Source: Deltaproteobacteria bacterium
GTDB taxonomy: Bacteria; Myxococcota_A; UBA9160; UBA4427
Length of the DNA stretch: 55,828 bases
Assembly (NCBI GenBank): GCA_029261855.1
Contig: JAJDAN010000090.1
Location: 1 to 55,828 of the forward strand
Direction of reading: 5' to 3'
Shown here: one piece after another, positions 16,223-23,456 of the stretch
Position numbering within the stretch: the first letter of the stretch is position 1
Layout: each line of letters opens with the position of its first letter
Translations under genes and position numbers: made by a program
The notes under the pieces: generated by a model
Databases searched by the model: none
The model's input: the letters and a program-made list of their open reading frames with translations, nothing else
What the model was told of the DNA's origin: nothing

Positions 16223-17551
16223 ATGACCGACCACCCCACGGTCATCTTGCACGCCGACATGGACGCCTTCTATGCGTCGGTGGAGCAACGCGACCATCCC
16301 GAGCTGCGCGGGAAGCCCCTTGCGGTGGGCGGAGACGGTCCGCGCGGTGTGGTTTCGGCGGCGAGCTACGAGGCCCGGGTTTTCGGCGTGCACTCGGCGA
16401 TGCCGTCCTTCCAGGCGCGTGAGCGCTGCCCGGGGCTGGTGTTCGTGCGCGGGGACATGGCGCGCTACGCGAACGAGTCCCGCAAGGTGTTCGCGATCTT
16501 CCGGGACTTCTCGCCGTCGGTCGAAGGCTTGTCTCTCGACGAGGCCTTTCTCGACCTCACCGGAAGCGAACGGCTGATGGGGACGCCCCGGGAGATCGGC
16601 GAACGCCTGCGCGCACGGGTGCGCAACGAGCTCGGGCTGCCGATCTCCGTGGGGATCGGCCCGGTGAAGATGGTGGCGAAGATCGCCAGCGGGGCCGCCA
16701 AGCCCGATGGCCTGCGCGAGGTGGCGCCGGACGAGGTGCGCGAGTTCCTCGACCCCCTGCCCGTGCGCGCGGTCTGGGGCGTCGGTGCCGTCGGCGAGCA
16801 GCGCTTGTTGGCGGCGGGCTTCCACACCCTGGGCGATCTGGCGCGCGCGGACGACCGGCGGCTCGAGGAGCGCCTCGGCGACTGGGGGCTGTCGGTCGCG
16901 CGCCTGGCCCGCGGCCGCGACCTGCGCGAGATCGAGCCGTACCGCGAGGCGGTCTCCTACAGCGAGGAGAACACCTTCCGCCAGGACGTCTCCGACCGCG
17001 GCGTACTCGAGGCGACGATCCTGACCCACGCCGAATCCGTCGCTCGACGCTTGCGGCGCGACAAGGTGCAGGCGCGGACCGTCGTGCTCAAGTGGAAGGA
17101 AGGCAAGCGCGTCGCGCCGGGTCCCCGCGGCTACAGGGTCCACACCCGGCGCGTGACCCTCGCCGAGCCCACGGACGACGGCGACCTCATCGCGCGCGAG
17201 GCGCGCGGGTTGCTCGCGCGCGCGGCCCTCGACCAGGCGGTGCGCCTCATCGGGGTCGGATGCACCAACGTGATCGGCGAGCGTCCCACCCAGCTCGGGC
17301 TGTTCGCGTCCCCGGAACGAGAGAAGCGCAGCCAGCTCAACCGCGCCCTCGACGAGATCAGCGACCGCTTCGGCGGCGGGACCGTCCGCCGCGCCAGCCA
17401 GGGGCCCGCCGAGCGCGCGGGGCTCACCCTGCAGATCAAGCGCGGAGAGGAGGCGTCAGGCGATGGGGTTCGGGCGCAGTCCGACGATCCAGTTCGCGAG
17501 CTTGATCATCACGGGATTGAGGAAGAGGAACCGGATTCCCCAGATCGGTGA
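16223..17551 (+). CDS. dinB: DNA polymerase IV (Y-family translesion polymerase)
   Basis: This 442-residue protein has the Y-family catalytic motifs HADMDAFYASVEQ (residues about 10-22) and SLDEAFLDLT. The helix-hairpin-helix region is AVWGVGAVGEQRLLAAGF, and the little-finger domain includes YSEENTFRQDV. A beta-clamp motif QLGLF is at 357-361. About 80 residues follow the clamp motif, longer than usual, ending in an acidic EEEEPDSPDR tail. The last 96 nt overlap the convergent creatininase gene, so part of the tail may be read-through into that gene's antisense. ATG 16223 is chosen because the polymerase starts there. Confidence 0.93.
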   Translation: MTDHPTVILHADMDAFYASVEQRDHPELRGKPLAVGGDGPRGVVSAASYEARVFGVHSAMPSFQARERCPGLVFVRGDMARYANESRKVFAIFRDFSPSVEGLSLDEAFLDLTGSERLMGTPREIGERLRARVRNELGLPISVGIGPVKMVAKIASGAAKPDGLREVAPDEVREFLDPLPVRAVWGVGAVGEQRLLAAGFHTLGDLARADDRRLEERLGDWGLSVARLARGRDLREIEPYREAVSYSEENTFRQDVSDRGVLEATILTHAESVARRLRRDKVQARTVVLKWKEGKRVAPGPRGYRVHTRRVTLAEPTDDGDLIAREARGLLARAALDQAVRLIGVGCTNVIGERPTQLGLFASPEREKRSQLNRALDEISDRFGGGTVRRASQGPAERAGLTLQIKRGEEASGDGVRAQSDDPVRELDHHGIEEEEPDSPDR

Positions 17552-18430
17552 GTGGCAGTCTTCCGGGCCGATGTCGCCGTCGAGCAGCTCGGTGACCGCC
17601 CCGGCCGCCTTCTCGCCGAGCAGGTCGAGGAAGCGTTCGCCGAGCTCGGCGGATGCGCCCGCCGGGGCGCCGGAATAGGTCTCTTCCTTGAAGAACGCGA
17701 TGCCGTCGCGATTGCCGCGCAGCAGGTTGATCAGGTCGCCGAGCTTGTTGCCCTTCTCGACCCGGGTCCTGCCCTGGTTCGCGAGCCAGATCTCGGCGGT
17801 CATCTGCGGCAGGTGTTTGTAGTCGGGATCGACCCAGTCGCCGTGCAACGCCAGCAGCTGGCTGGTCTCGACGAGACCGCCGTGGGTGTCGCCCCGGAGG
17901 TCGGGCTTGTGGACGCCCGGGACGTTGCCGAGCACGTCGTCGAGATTCGACGTGCCTTCGGTCAGTCTCGTGATCATCAGCGAGAAGAGCGAGACCATCT
18001 TGATGCCGTGTCGCCGATGCACGCGCTGGCAGGCCTTCTCGATGGCGAGGAAGTGGCGCGGGCCCCCGTGGAAGTTCGACACGACGACGTGCTCGAAACC
18101 CTGAGCGGCGAGGGTGCGCCCCAGGTCCTCGAGCACCGTCATCGTCGTCGAGGGCTGGAAGTACAGCGACCCGGGCTGCGGGACGGTGTCCGTCGCAGCG
18201 TAGATGAAGGGCAGCTTGAGGAAGACGCGGTCGCGGTGACGGTCCGGCAGGAAGCGCAGCACGCGCTCGGCCAGGCCCTCGCCTTCGAGGGCGTCGGCGC
18301 CCAGGGGCAGGTGCGGACCGTGCACCTCGAGGGGAGAGCAGGTGACCAGTACGACCGCGCGACTGCGATCGATGGCGTCGAAGCTGCGCTTGGTCAGGCT
18401 CTCCCAGCGGAGCACTCGGGGTTCGTCCAC
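17456..18430 (-). CDS. Creatininase / MftE-family metal-dependent amidohydrolase-like protein
   Basis: This 324-residue protein has the creatininase-family metal-binding motif LEVHGPHLPLGAD and the downstream NFHGG motif in VVVSNFHGGPRH, plus DTHGGLVETS (family HAGxxET-like motif). The family includes creatinine amidohydrolase and MftE peptidase; the activity here is not assignable. It is about 60 residues longer than typical members, with an extra C-terminal region that includes a hydrophobic GIRFLFLNPVMIKLANWIVG segment, possibly membrane-associating. GTG 18430 is preferred because GGGAGG sits 4 nt upstream; the alternative is ATG 18481. It lies 55 nt downstream of the methyltransferase gene on the same strand. 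Confidence 0.78.
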   Translation of the reverse strand: MDEPRVLRWESLTKRSFDAIDRSRAVVLVTCSPLEVHGPHLPLGADALEGEGLAERVLRFLPDRHRDRVFLKLPFIYAATDTVPQPGSLYFQPSTTMTVLEDLGRTLAAQGFEHVVVSNFHGGPRHFLAIEKACQRVHRRHGIKMVSLFSLMITRLTEGTSNLDDVLGNVPGVHKPDLRGDTHGGLVETSQLLALHGDWVDPDYKHLPQMTAEIWLANQGRTRVEKGNKLGDLINLLRGNRDGIAFFKEETYSGAPAGASAELGERFLDLLGEKAAGAVTELLDGDIGPEDCHSPIWGIRFLFLNPVMIKLANWIVGLRPNPIA

Positions 18431-18434
18431 GGAG

Positions 18435-18440
18435 CCTCCC
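18435..18440 (-). promoter_or_regulatory. Shine-Dalgarno site selecting GTG 18430
   Basis: GGGAGG on the minus strand lies 4 nt before GTG 18430. It favours this start over the upstream in-frame ATG at 18481, which has no such site. Confidence 0.5.
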
Positions 18441-18485
18441 TCGTGGCGCCGGGCGGAACGCTCCGGCGTACGGAGAGTCATCCTA

Positions 18486-19076
18486 TCAGGCGGAGGACTT
18501 GTTCCAGCGATAGATGCGCATGGGCGGGACGTTGAGCAGCTCGAGCTGGATGCTGGGCGCACCCATCACCTGGCGACCCAGGTCCTCGACGCGGTCGCGG
18601 AACTGATAGGCGACGAAGCGGCCGGTGGGCGCGAGGTTGGCGTCGATGCTGCGCAGGATCGAGAGGCCGAGCTCGCGGTCCATGGTCGAGAAGGGGATGC
18701 CCGACAGGATCACGTCGGCCGGGGGCAGGTCGTGGGCGCGGAGGGCGTCGCCGATGTCGGCAGCGCTGCCTTCGTGGACGATCAGGCGCGGGTCGCGGAT
18801 GGTGCGCTTCAGCAAGCGCGCGAACCTCGGATTGATCTCGATGGCCAGCAGCTTGGCATCCGGCTTCATGCGGGCGAGGACGGCGCGCGTGGTGCCGCCG
18901 GTGCCGGGGCCGAGCTCGATGGCGACGTCGGCCTGGGCCAGCTCGGCGACCTTCACCAGACGCTTCTCGAGGAAACGCGAGCTGGGAATGATCGACCCCA
19001 CCTGCTTCGGCTCATCGAGGAAGCCCTTGAAGAAGGCGAGGATGTGGTCCTGACGGTCGGGGCTGGGTGCGGACAT
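18486..19076 (-). CDS. SAM-dependent methyltransferase, phospholipid N-methyltransferase (PmtA)-like
   Basis: This 196-residue class I methyltransferase has the SAM-binding motif VAIELGPGTGGTTRAV, the acidic LLAIEINPRFARLL, and motif IV-like VILSGIPFSTMD. An N-terminal FFKGFLDEPKQVGSIIPSSRFL segment is typical of PmtA-like enzymes and relatives of rRNA adenine dimethylases. It may methylate phosphatidylethanolamine at the inner membrane, but the substrate is not proven. It precedes the creatininase-family gene in the same direction. A TetR-type palindrome lies about 95 nt upstream. Confidence 0.78.
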   Translation of the reverse strand: MSAPSPDRQDHILAFFKGFLDEPKQVGSIIPSSRFLEKRLVKVAELAQADVAIELGPGTGGTTRAVLARMKPDAKLLAIEINPRFARLLKRTIRDPRLIVHEGSAADIGDALRAHDLPPADVILSGIPFSTMDRELGLSILRSIDANLAPTGRFVAYQFRDRVEDLGRQVMGAPSIQLELLNVPPMRIYRWNKSSA

Positions 19077-19168
19077 GCGGGAGGGGGTCCTCGTCTTCGA
19101 CCGGCGCTCGGTGGGGCGCTCGGCAGGGGGTTCGCGAGTAGCGAGTGGGGTTGGTGAGAAGGAGGGTT

Positions 19169-19183
19169 CTGACCGGCGGTCAG
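19169..19183. promoter_or_regulatory. 15-bp palindrome, candidate TetR-family operator
   Basis: CTGACCGGCGGTCAG is a perfect odd-centred palindrome (TGACCG-G-CGGTCA core). It lies in the 181-bp gap upstream of the methyltransferase gene and downstream of imuB. This motif form is common for TetR-family repressors of lipid genes. No tetR gene is in the window. Confidence 0.5.
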
Positions 19184-19257
19184 TCTAAGGAGATTGAGGG
19201 ACCTTGCAACGACTATTTCTGGTTGCCCGTTGTTCTGGCTGCCCGCCGAGGCCTCTC

Positions 19258-20889
19258 TCAGTCATAGACCCCATCCACACGCCAGGCGCGAGCGTGCCAA
19301 TCGAAGCACAGTCTCAACACCGTTCCATCGCTGACCTGGACGTCGAAGTGATCGAGTGCATAGCGTTCAGTATCCGACCACCAGCGCCCTGTCGTTCGCC
19401 ATGGCCCCGAGGTGTGTACCACGTCGCCACTCGAGACGGCGCTCCGCAAGGACACGGGCACCCCGCGACTGACACGGACCTCGGCAGCGACCGCAGGGCG
19501 TAGTGCTCGGACCACGAGGGTTTCCCCGGATACGCGATCAACCTCGGGGCCCGACGAAGGTGTCGACGAAGGTATCGACGAAGGTGTCGACGAGCGTGTC
19601 GACGAAAGAGATGCGGGTTGAAAGGGCTTCATCCCATAGGCGTCGGGCCGGTGTTCGTTCGCGATTTCCGGTGCTCCCACCCGGCCCGCGCCACACAGGG
19701 ATTCCAGCTCGCTCAGGGTCCGGTCCAAGGTGTTCGGGTCCGGTCCTCTCGGGCGGAACAGGTCGAGCTGGTCGCACTGCAGGGGATGTCCCCGGGTTCC
19801 CAGCCGGACGGACTCGACGGCGGCGTCGGGTGCGTCGCTCTCGAGAGAGAGGGAAACGAGTCGCAACAGCACGCGCAGGTCGCGGGTCGGCCCCGCGATG
19901 CCGATCCGTCGCGCATCGCGACCCCCTCCAACGAGCTCGAGCTCGAGATCGAGCGGGCCGCAGGCGAGGCGCCGCAGGGTCAGTCGTTCGAGCAGACGAG
20001 AGAGCAGTCCGCGCAGGACGAATAACAACGGCTCGCTGCGGTCGACCGGGTGGTCGAGGTCCATGGCCTCGACGATGAGGTCGTCGCTGGGTGCCGGCAG
20101 GGGGGACTCGTTCTCCTCGCCGCGTGCCCGGGCGGCCAGCTGCAGGACTTCGGGGCCGAGGCGCGTGGCCAATGCACGTCGGGGCAGACGCAGCAGGTCG
20201 CGCACCGTGTGGATCCCGAATCGGGTGAGCTGCTGGCCGAGCTTGTCGTCCGGGTCGAGCAGGTCGACGGGCAGGGGCGAGAGGAACCGGGACTCGTGGC
20301 CTGGGGGCAGGACGCACACGGTGTGCTCGGACCGCGACGGGTCCGTGGTCGCGCAACGTCGCGCGGCGATGTGCGCCACGCTTCTGGAAGCCGCAACGGC
20401 CACGAACCCCGGCAGTCCCAGGGCTTCTGCGCGCGCGCCGAGAGCCGAAGCGAAGTGCGCTTCCTGTGAAAAGAGATGCGACAACCCCGAGGCGTCGAGC
20501 AGGACGGCCGCTTCGCAGGGAAACGCCCAGGTCGATCGCTCGGCCAGCGCGGCGCGCGGCGAGAAGGAAAGGGCGAGGTCCACCAGGGTCTGGCGCGTGG
20601 CCTGCTCGAGCGCCGGCGACATCACGCGCACCTGCAAGGCACTGCTGATGGAACGCGCCTGGGTGACCGAGCCCCGGGCGCGTACACCGTCTGCGAAGGC
20701 CGCCGGCGAGACGGCGATCACCTCTGCCCGGGCATCGTCCCCCGCCGCGACCACGAAGGGTTTCCCCTCGAGCTCGGGATGCGCGCGCAGCTCGGCGCGC
20801 AGCGGCAGGTCCGGAACCAGCAGGCAGGCCACGCGGCTTGTCCGCCGACCTCCTCTCGAACCTTTCTCCGAATCAGGCGGCGGACTCAT
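19258..20889 (-). CDS. imuB: ImuB, Y-family-like mutasome adaptor
   Basis: This 543-residue protein is related to Y-family polymerases but lacks the normal catalytic carboxylates: the N-terminus has ACLLVPDLPLRAEL instead of a DMDAFF motif, and the palm has LLDASGLSHLF. ImuB is a scaffold linking the beta clamp, ImuA and DnaE2. A canonical clamp motif QLDLF is at 374-378. After it comes a Ser/Thr/Pro linker of near-identical 4-residue units (SSTPSSIPSS) and a C-terminal domain of about 100 residues ending RVDGVYD. It overlaps imuA by 17 nt, so the two are coupled. Confidence 0.92.
   Translation of the reverse strand: MSPPPDSEKGSRGGRRTSRVACLLVPDLPLRAELRAHPELEGKPFVVAAGDDARAEVIAVSPAAFADGVRARGSVTQARSISSALQVRVMSPALEQATRQTLVDLALSFSPRAALAERSTWAFPCEAAVLLDASGLSHLFSQEAHFASALGARAEALGLPGFVAVAASRSVAHIAARRCATTDPSRSEHTVCVLPPGHESRFLSPLPVDLLDPDDKLGQQLTRFGIHTVRDLLRLPRRALATRLGPEVLQLAARARGEENESPLPAPSDDLIVEAMDLDHPVDRSEPLLFVLRGLLSRLLERLTLRRLACGPLDLELELVGGGRDARRIGIAGPTRDLRVLLRLVSLSLESDAPDAAVESVRLGTRGHPLQCDQLDLFRPRGPDPNTLDRTLSELESLCGAGRVGAPEIANEHRPDAYGMKPFQPASLSSTRSSTPSSIPSSTPSSGPEVDRVSGETLVVRALRPAVAAEVRVSRGVPVSLRSAVSSGDVVHTSGPWRTTGRWWSDTERYALDHFDVQVSDGTVLRLCFDWHARAWRVDGVYD
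19552..19611. repeat. 12-bp minisatellite encoding the ImuB linker
   Basis: Five consecutive 12-bp units (CGACGAAGGTGT and variants) run in frame on the minus strand and encode the repeating Ser/Thr/Pro tetrapeptide linker of ImuB. Unit number could vary without a frameshift. Confidence 0.85.
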
Positions 20890-21640
20890 TCACGACGATG
20901 GAGGCGCCGTCGGGGTCGACGGACGTGGCGCGGCTGCGCACCAGCAGCATGCGGGTCTCGAGGGTTTCGAGCAGGGAGGGCGTCCCCGTGAAGCAGGCGC
21001 GTGCGGGCTGCATCTCGATGGCGAGCGCGGCGTGGGGGCCGGCGAGCCGCTCTGCACTGAGCAGCAGCAGGGTCGTCCGGGAGGCGGCGGCGAGTCGGGT
21101 GAGTCGCAGCCAGGACGCCGTCCCCGGTCCTGCCCTTCGGTTCGTCCAGTCCAGCAGCACCAGGGGGAAGCCCTCGGTCTTCAGCAGCCGCTCGCTGGCG
21201 GCCAGGGCCTCTCGCTCGTTCGGTGGGCGCACCCACAGCACCCGGTCGAGGTCGACGCCGAGTCGTTCGGCCGAGATCGGATCGAAGGCGTCGGCAGCGT
21301 CCACCCAGCCGGCCAGCTCACCCTTCGCCGTGGTGGCGGCGAGCAGGGTGAGGGCCAGCGAGGTCCGTCCCGAAGAGGCGGCCCCACTGATCTCACTGAG
21401 GGCTCCGACGGGAAAGCCACCGCCCAGCAAGCGGTCGATGCGGTCACACCCGACCGGGAGATGACCGGCGCTCTCCTGGACCCTGCCGCCCAGGGTGAGG
21501 CGGTTGGCCGGGGTCAGGCCAGGGGGGAGCCGGGTGCAAAAGTCGGAGAGAAGCGACTCGAGCCGTTCGATTCGGCTCTCTATTCGATTATGCGTGCGAC
21601 GGACCTGCTTCAGTACGCCGCCGGGGGGTTGACGGGACAC
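20873..21640 (-). CDS. imuA: ImuA, RecA-like mutasome protein
   Basis: This 255-residue protein is of the ImuA (SulA/RecA-like) family. It has the fold segment LPVGCDRIDRLLGGGFPVGALSEISG followed by the P-loop-like SGAASSGRTSLALTLL. The usual Walker Lys is Arg, as is common in ImuA, so ATP hydrolysis is doubtful. It partners ImuB and DnaE2 in induced mutagenesis. The start is GTG 21640. Immediately upstream is a promoter nearly identical to that of dnaE2, in the 82-nt gap after purN. Confidence 0.88.
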   Translation of the reverse strand: MSRQPPGGVLKQVRRTHNRIESRIERLESLLSDFCTRLPPGLTPANRLTLGGRVQESAGHLPVGCDRIDRLLGGGFPVGALSEISGAASSGRTSLALTLLAATTAKGELAGWVDAADAFDPISAERLGVDLDRVLWVRPPNEREALAASERLLKTEGFPLVLLDWTNRRAGPGTASWLRLTRLAAASRTTLLLLSAERLAGPHAALAIEMQPARACFTGTPSLLETLETRMLLVRSRATSVDPDGASIVVNESAA

Positions 21641-21648
21641 GAAGGACT

Positions 21649-21677
21649 ACCTTCGCCTTGTTTTCGCCCCCGGTCAA
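21649..21677 (-). promoter_or_regulatory. imuA-imuB promoter with shared damage-type element
   Basis: The minus strand reads TTGACC, a 17-nt spacer with core GCGAAAACAA, then GAAGGT 8 nt before GTG 21640. It shares 22/29 positions with the dnaE2 promoter, including ten consecutive spacer bases. Confidence 0.55.
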
Positions 21678-21700
21678 GAGTGGAATGAGGTCAAGAGTGG
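21672..21700. repeat. 12-bp direct repeat with 17-bp period upstream of imuA
   Basis: GGTCAAGAGTGG occurs at 21672-21683 and again at 21689-21700. The first copy contains the -35 of the imuA promoter on the minus strand. It could be a recent duplication of the -35 region or tandem activator sites. Confidence 0.8.
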
Positions 21701-21722
21701 ATCGAGGGGAGGAGGTCGAAGG

Positions 21723-22376
21723 TCAGCCGTCGATGCGGGCCCGGTTGCCCTCGACGTGGACCCGGCCCTCGGCGAAGAGCTGGACGGCCCGGGGGAGGAG
21801 GCGTCGCTCGGCCTCCTGGACCCGGGCGGCCAGGCTGTCGACCGTGTCGTCCTCGAGCACGGGGACGGCTTCCTGCAGCAGGATCGGCCCGGTGTCGTAC
21901 TGGTCGTCCGACAGGTGCACCGTGGCTCCGGACAGCTTGACGCCGGACGCCAGCACCGCCTCATGCACCCGGCTGCCGTAGAAGCCCGTGCCACAGAAGG
22001 ACGGGATCAGCGCCGGATGGACGTTGAGGGTCCGTCCTGCGTAGCGTCCGCGCAGCTCGAAGAGCGAGAGAAAGCCCAGCAGCGTCACCAGGTCGACGTC
22101 GTAGGGGGCGAGAGCCTCGTGCAGGCGATCGTTGAAGACCTGCTTGGCCGGGTGCTGCTTGCGCGACACCGCAATCGCCGGAATGCCGCGTCTCCGGGCT
22201 CGCTCGAGCCCGAAAGCCTTCTCCTTCGACGAGATCACGACGACGACCTCGGCGTTCACCTCGCCCGCGTCGATGTGCTCGAGCAGGTTCTCGAGACTCG
22301 AGCCGTTTCCCGACAGCAGGACAGCGACGCGAAGGGGCCGGGCAGCTGCGGGCGTACCGGGAGAACGATCGTTCAT
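21723..22376 (-). CDS. purN: Phosphoribosylglycinamide formyltransferase 1
   Basis: This 217-residue enzyme transfers formyl from 10-formyl-THF to GAR in purine biosynthesis. The substrate-binding loop is LLSGNGSSLENLL. Catalytic Asn and His are in TLNVHPALIPSF, and the catalytic Asp is in LSDDQYDTGPILLQE. Start ATG 22376 follows TACAGT by 7 nt; a longer open frame exists upstream but overlaps the divergent kinase gene. It is separated from imuA by 82 nt carrying that operon's own promoter. Confidence 0.93.
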   Translation of the reverse strand: MNDRSPGTPAAARPLRVAVLLSGNGSSLENLLEHIDAGEVNAEVVVVISSKEKAFGLERARRRGIPAIAVSRKQHPAKQVFNDRLHEALAPYDVDLVTLLGFLSLFELRGRYAGRTLNVHPALIPSFCGTGFYGSRVHEAVLASGVKLSGATVHLSDDQYDTGPILLQEAVPVLEDDTVDSLAARVQEAERRLLPRAVQLFAEGRVHVEGNRARIDG

Positions 22377-22383
22377 CGGGGCC

Positions 22384-22389
22384 ACTGTA
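22384..22389 (-). promoter_or_regulatory. Putative -10 hexamer (TACAGT) of purN, leaderless-type spacing
   Basis: On the minus strand TACAGT lies 7 nt before ATG 22376 with no Shine-Dalgarno sequence between. Confidence 0.4.
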
Positions 22390-22490
22390 CCCTCGGGATT
22401 GACGCTCTGCCCGCAGGTCGCGAGACTGCGCGGTCCACTGCTCGCCTGTCTTGCGGATTCGTTCGCGCTCTCGGGGAAATCAGGAGATTC

Positions 22491-23456
22491 ATGTCGGTTC
22501 TCGTCACGGGTTCGATCGCCATCGACCAGATCATGGTCTTTCCGGACAAGTTCCAGAACCACATCCTGCCCGACAAGATCCACACCCTGAACGTCGCGTT
22601 CATGGTGCCGGAGCTGAAGCGGGTGTGGGGAGGGACGGGCGCCAACATCTCCTACAACCTGCGTTGCCTCGACCTCGACCCGATCCTGCTCGGCACCGTG
22701 GGCCACGACTTCGGCGCCTATGCGGACTGGATGGATCAGCACGGCGTCCGCCGCGATCACATCCGCGTGCTCGAGGACTGCTTCACCGCGCAGTGCTTCA
22801 TCACGACGGATCTCGAGAACAACCAGATCACCTCCTTCCATTCCGGCGCCATGGACCGAGCACACGAGGCACCCCTCGACGGTGTGGAGTCCGAGATCCG
22901 GGTCGGCATCGTCGCGCCGAACGGCAAGCGTGCGATGATCGAGCACGCGACGGCACTCAAGCAGCGCGGGATCGCATGTGTGGTCGACCCCGGACAGGGT
23001 CTGCCCATGTTCGACGGCCCCGAGCTGATCTCGCTGCTCGATGGAGCTTCGGTGTACGTCGTGAACGACTACGAATGGGCGCTGACCCTCGAGAAGACCG
23101 GACTCGACGAAGACGGCGTCGCCTCTCGCGTGGGAGCATTGGTGGTGACCCGGGGCGAGCAGGGTTCCTGGTTGCGTCGCGGCGCTCACGAGGTCGGCGT
23201 GCGCATGGACGGGGACCGGGACGAGATCCCGACCGTGACCCCCGACCGCGTCGTGGATCCGACGGGCTGCGGAGACGCCTTCCGCTCGGGCATCCTGTAC
23301 GCACTGCTGAACGATCTCCCGCTCGAGCAAGGCGCGAGGCTCGGCAATCTCATGGGCTCGCTCAAGGTCGCGCAGCCGGGACCCCAGAGCATCGAAACCG
23401 ACCTCGCCGCGATTCGCGAGCGCTTCGCTCGCGCGTACGAACGACCGCTCGACTGA
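22491..23456 (+). CDS. PfkB-family carbohydrate kinase, adenosine-kinase-like
   Basis: This 321-residue ribokinase-fold protein has the N-terminal VTGSIAIDQIM, the substrate motif GGTGANISYNLRCL and the C-terminal signature DPTGCGDAFRSG with catalytic Asp. The segments resemble bacterial adenosine kinases, which would fit the divergent purN, but ribokinase-type sugars cannot be excluded. AGGAG 5 nt before ATG supports the start. Its stop overlaps the next start as TGATG. Confidence 0.85.
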   Translation: MSVLVTGSIAIDQIMVFPDKFQNHILPDKIHTLNVAFMVPELKRVWGGTGANISYNLRCLDLDPILLGTVGHDFGAYADWMDQHGVRRDHIRVLEDCFTAQCFITTDLENNQITSFHSGAMDRAHEAPLDGVESEIRVGIVAPNGKRAMIEHATALKQRGIACVVDPGQGLPMFDGPELISLLDGASVYVVNDYEWALTLEKTGLDEDGVASRVGALVVTRGEQGSWLRRGAHEVGVRMDGDRDEIPTVTPDRVVDPTGCGDAFRSGILYALLNDLPLEQGARLGNLMGSLKVAQPGPQSIETDLAAIRERFARAYERPLD

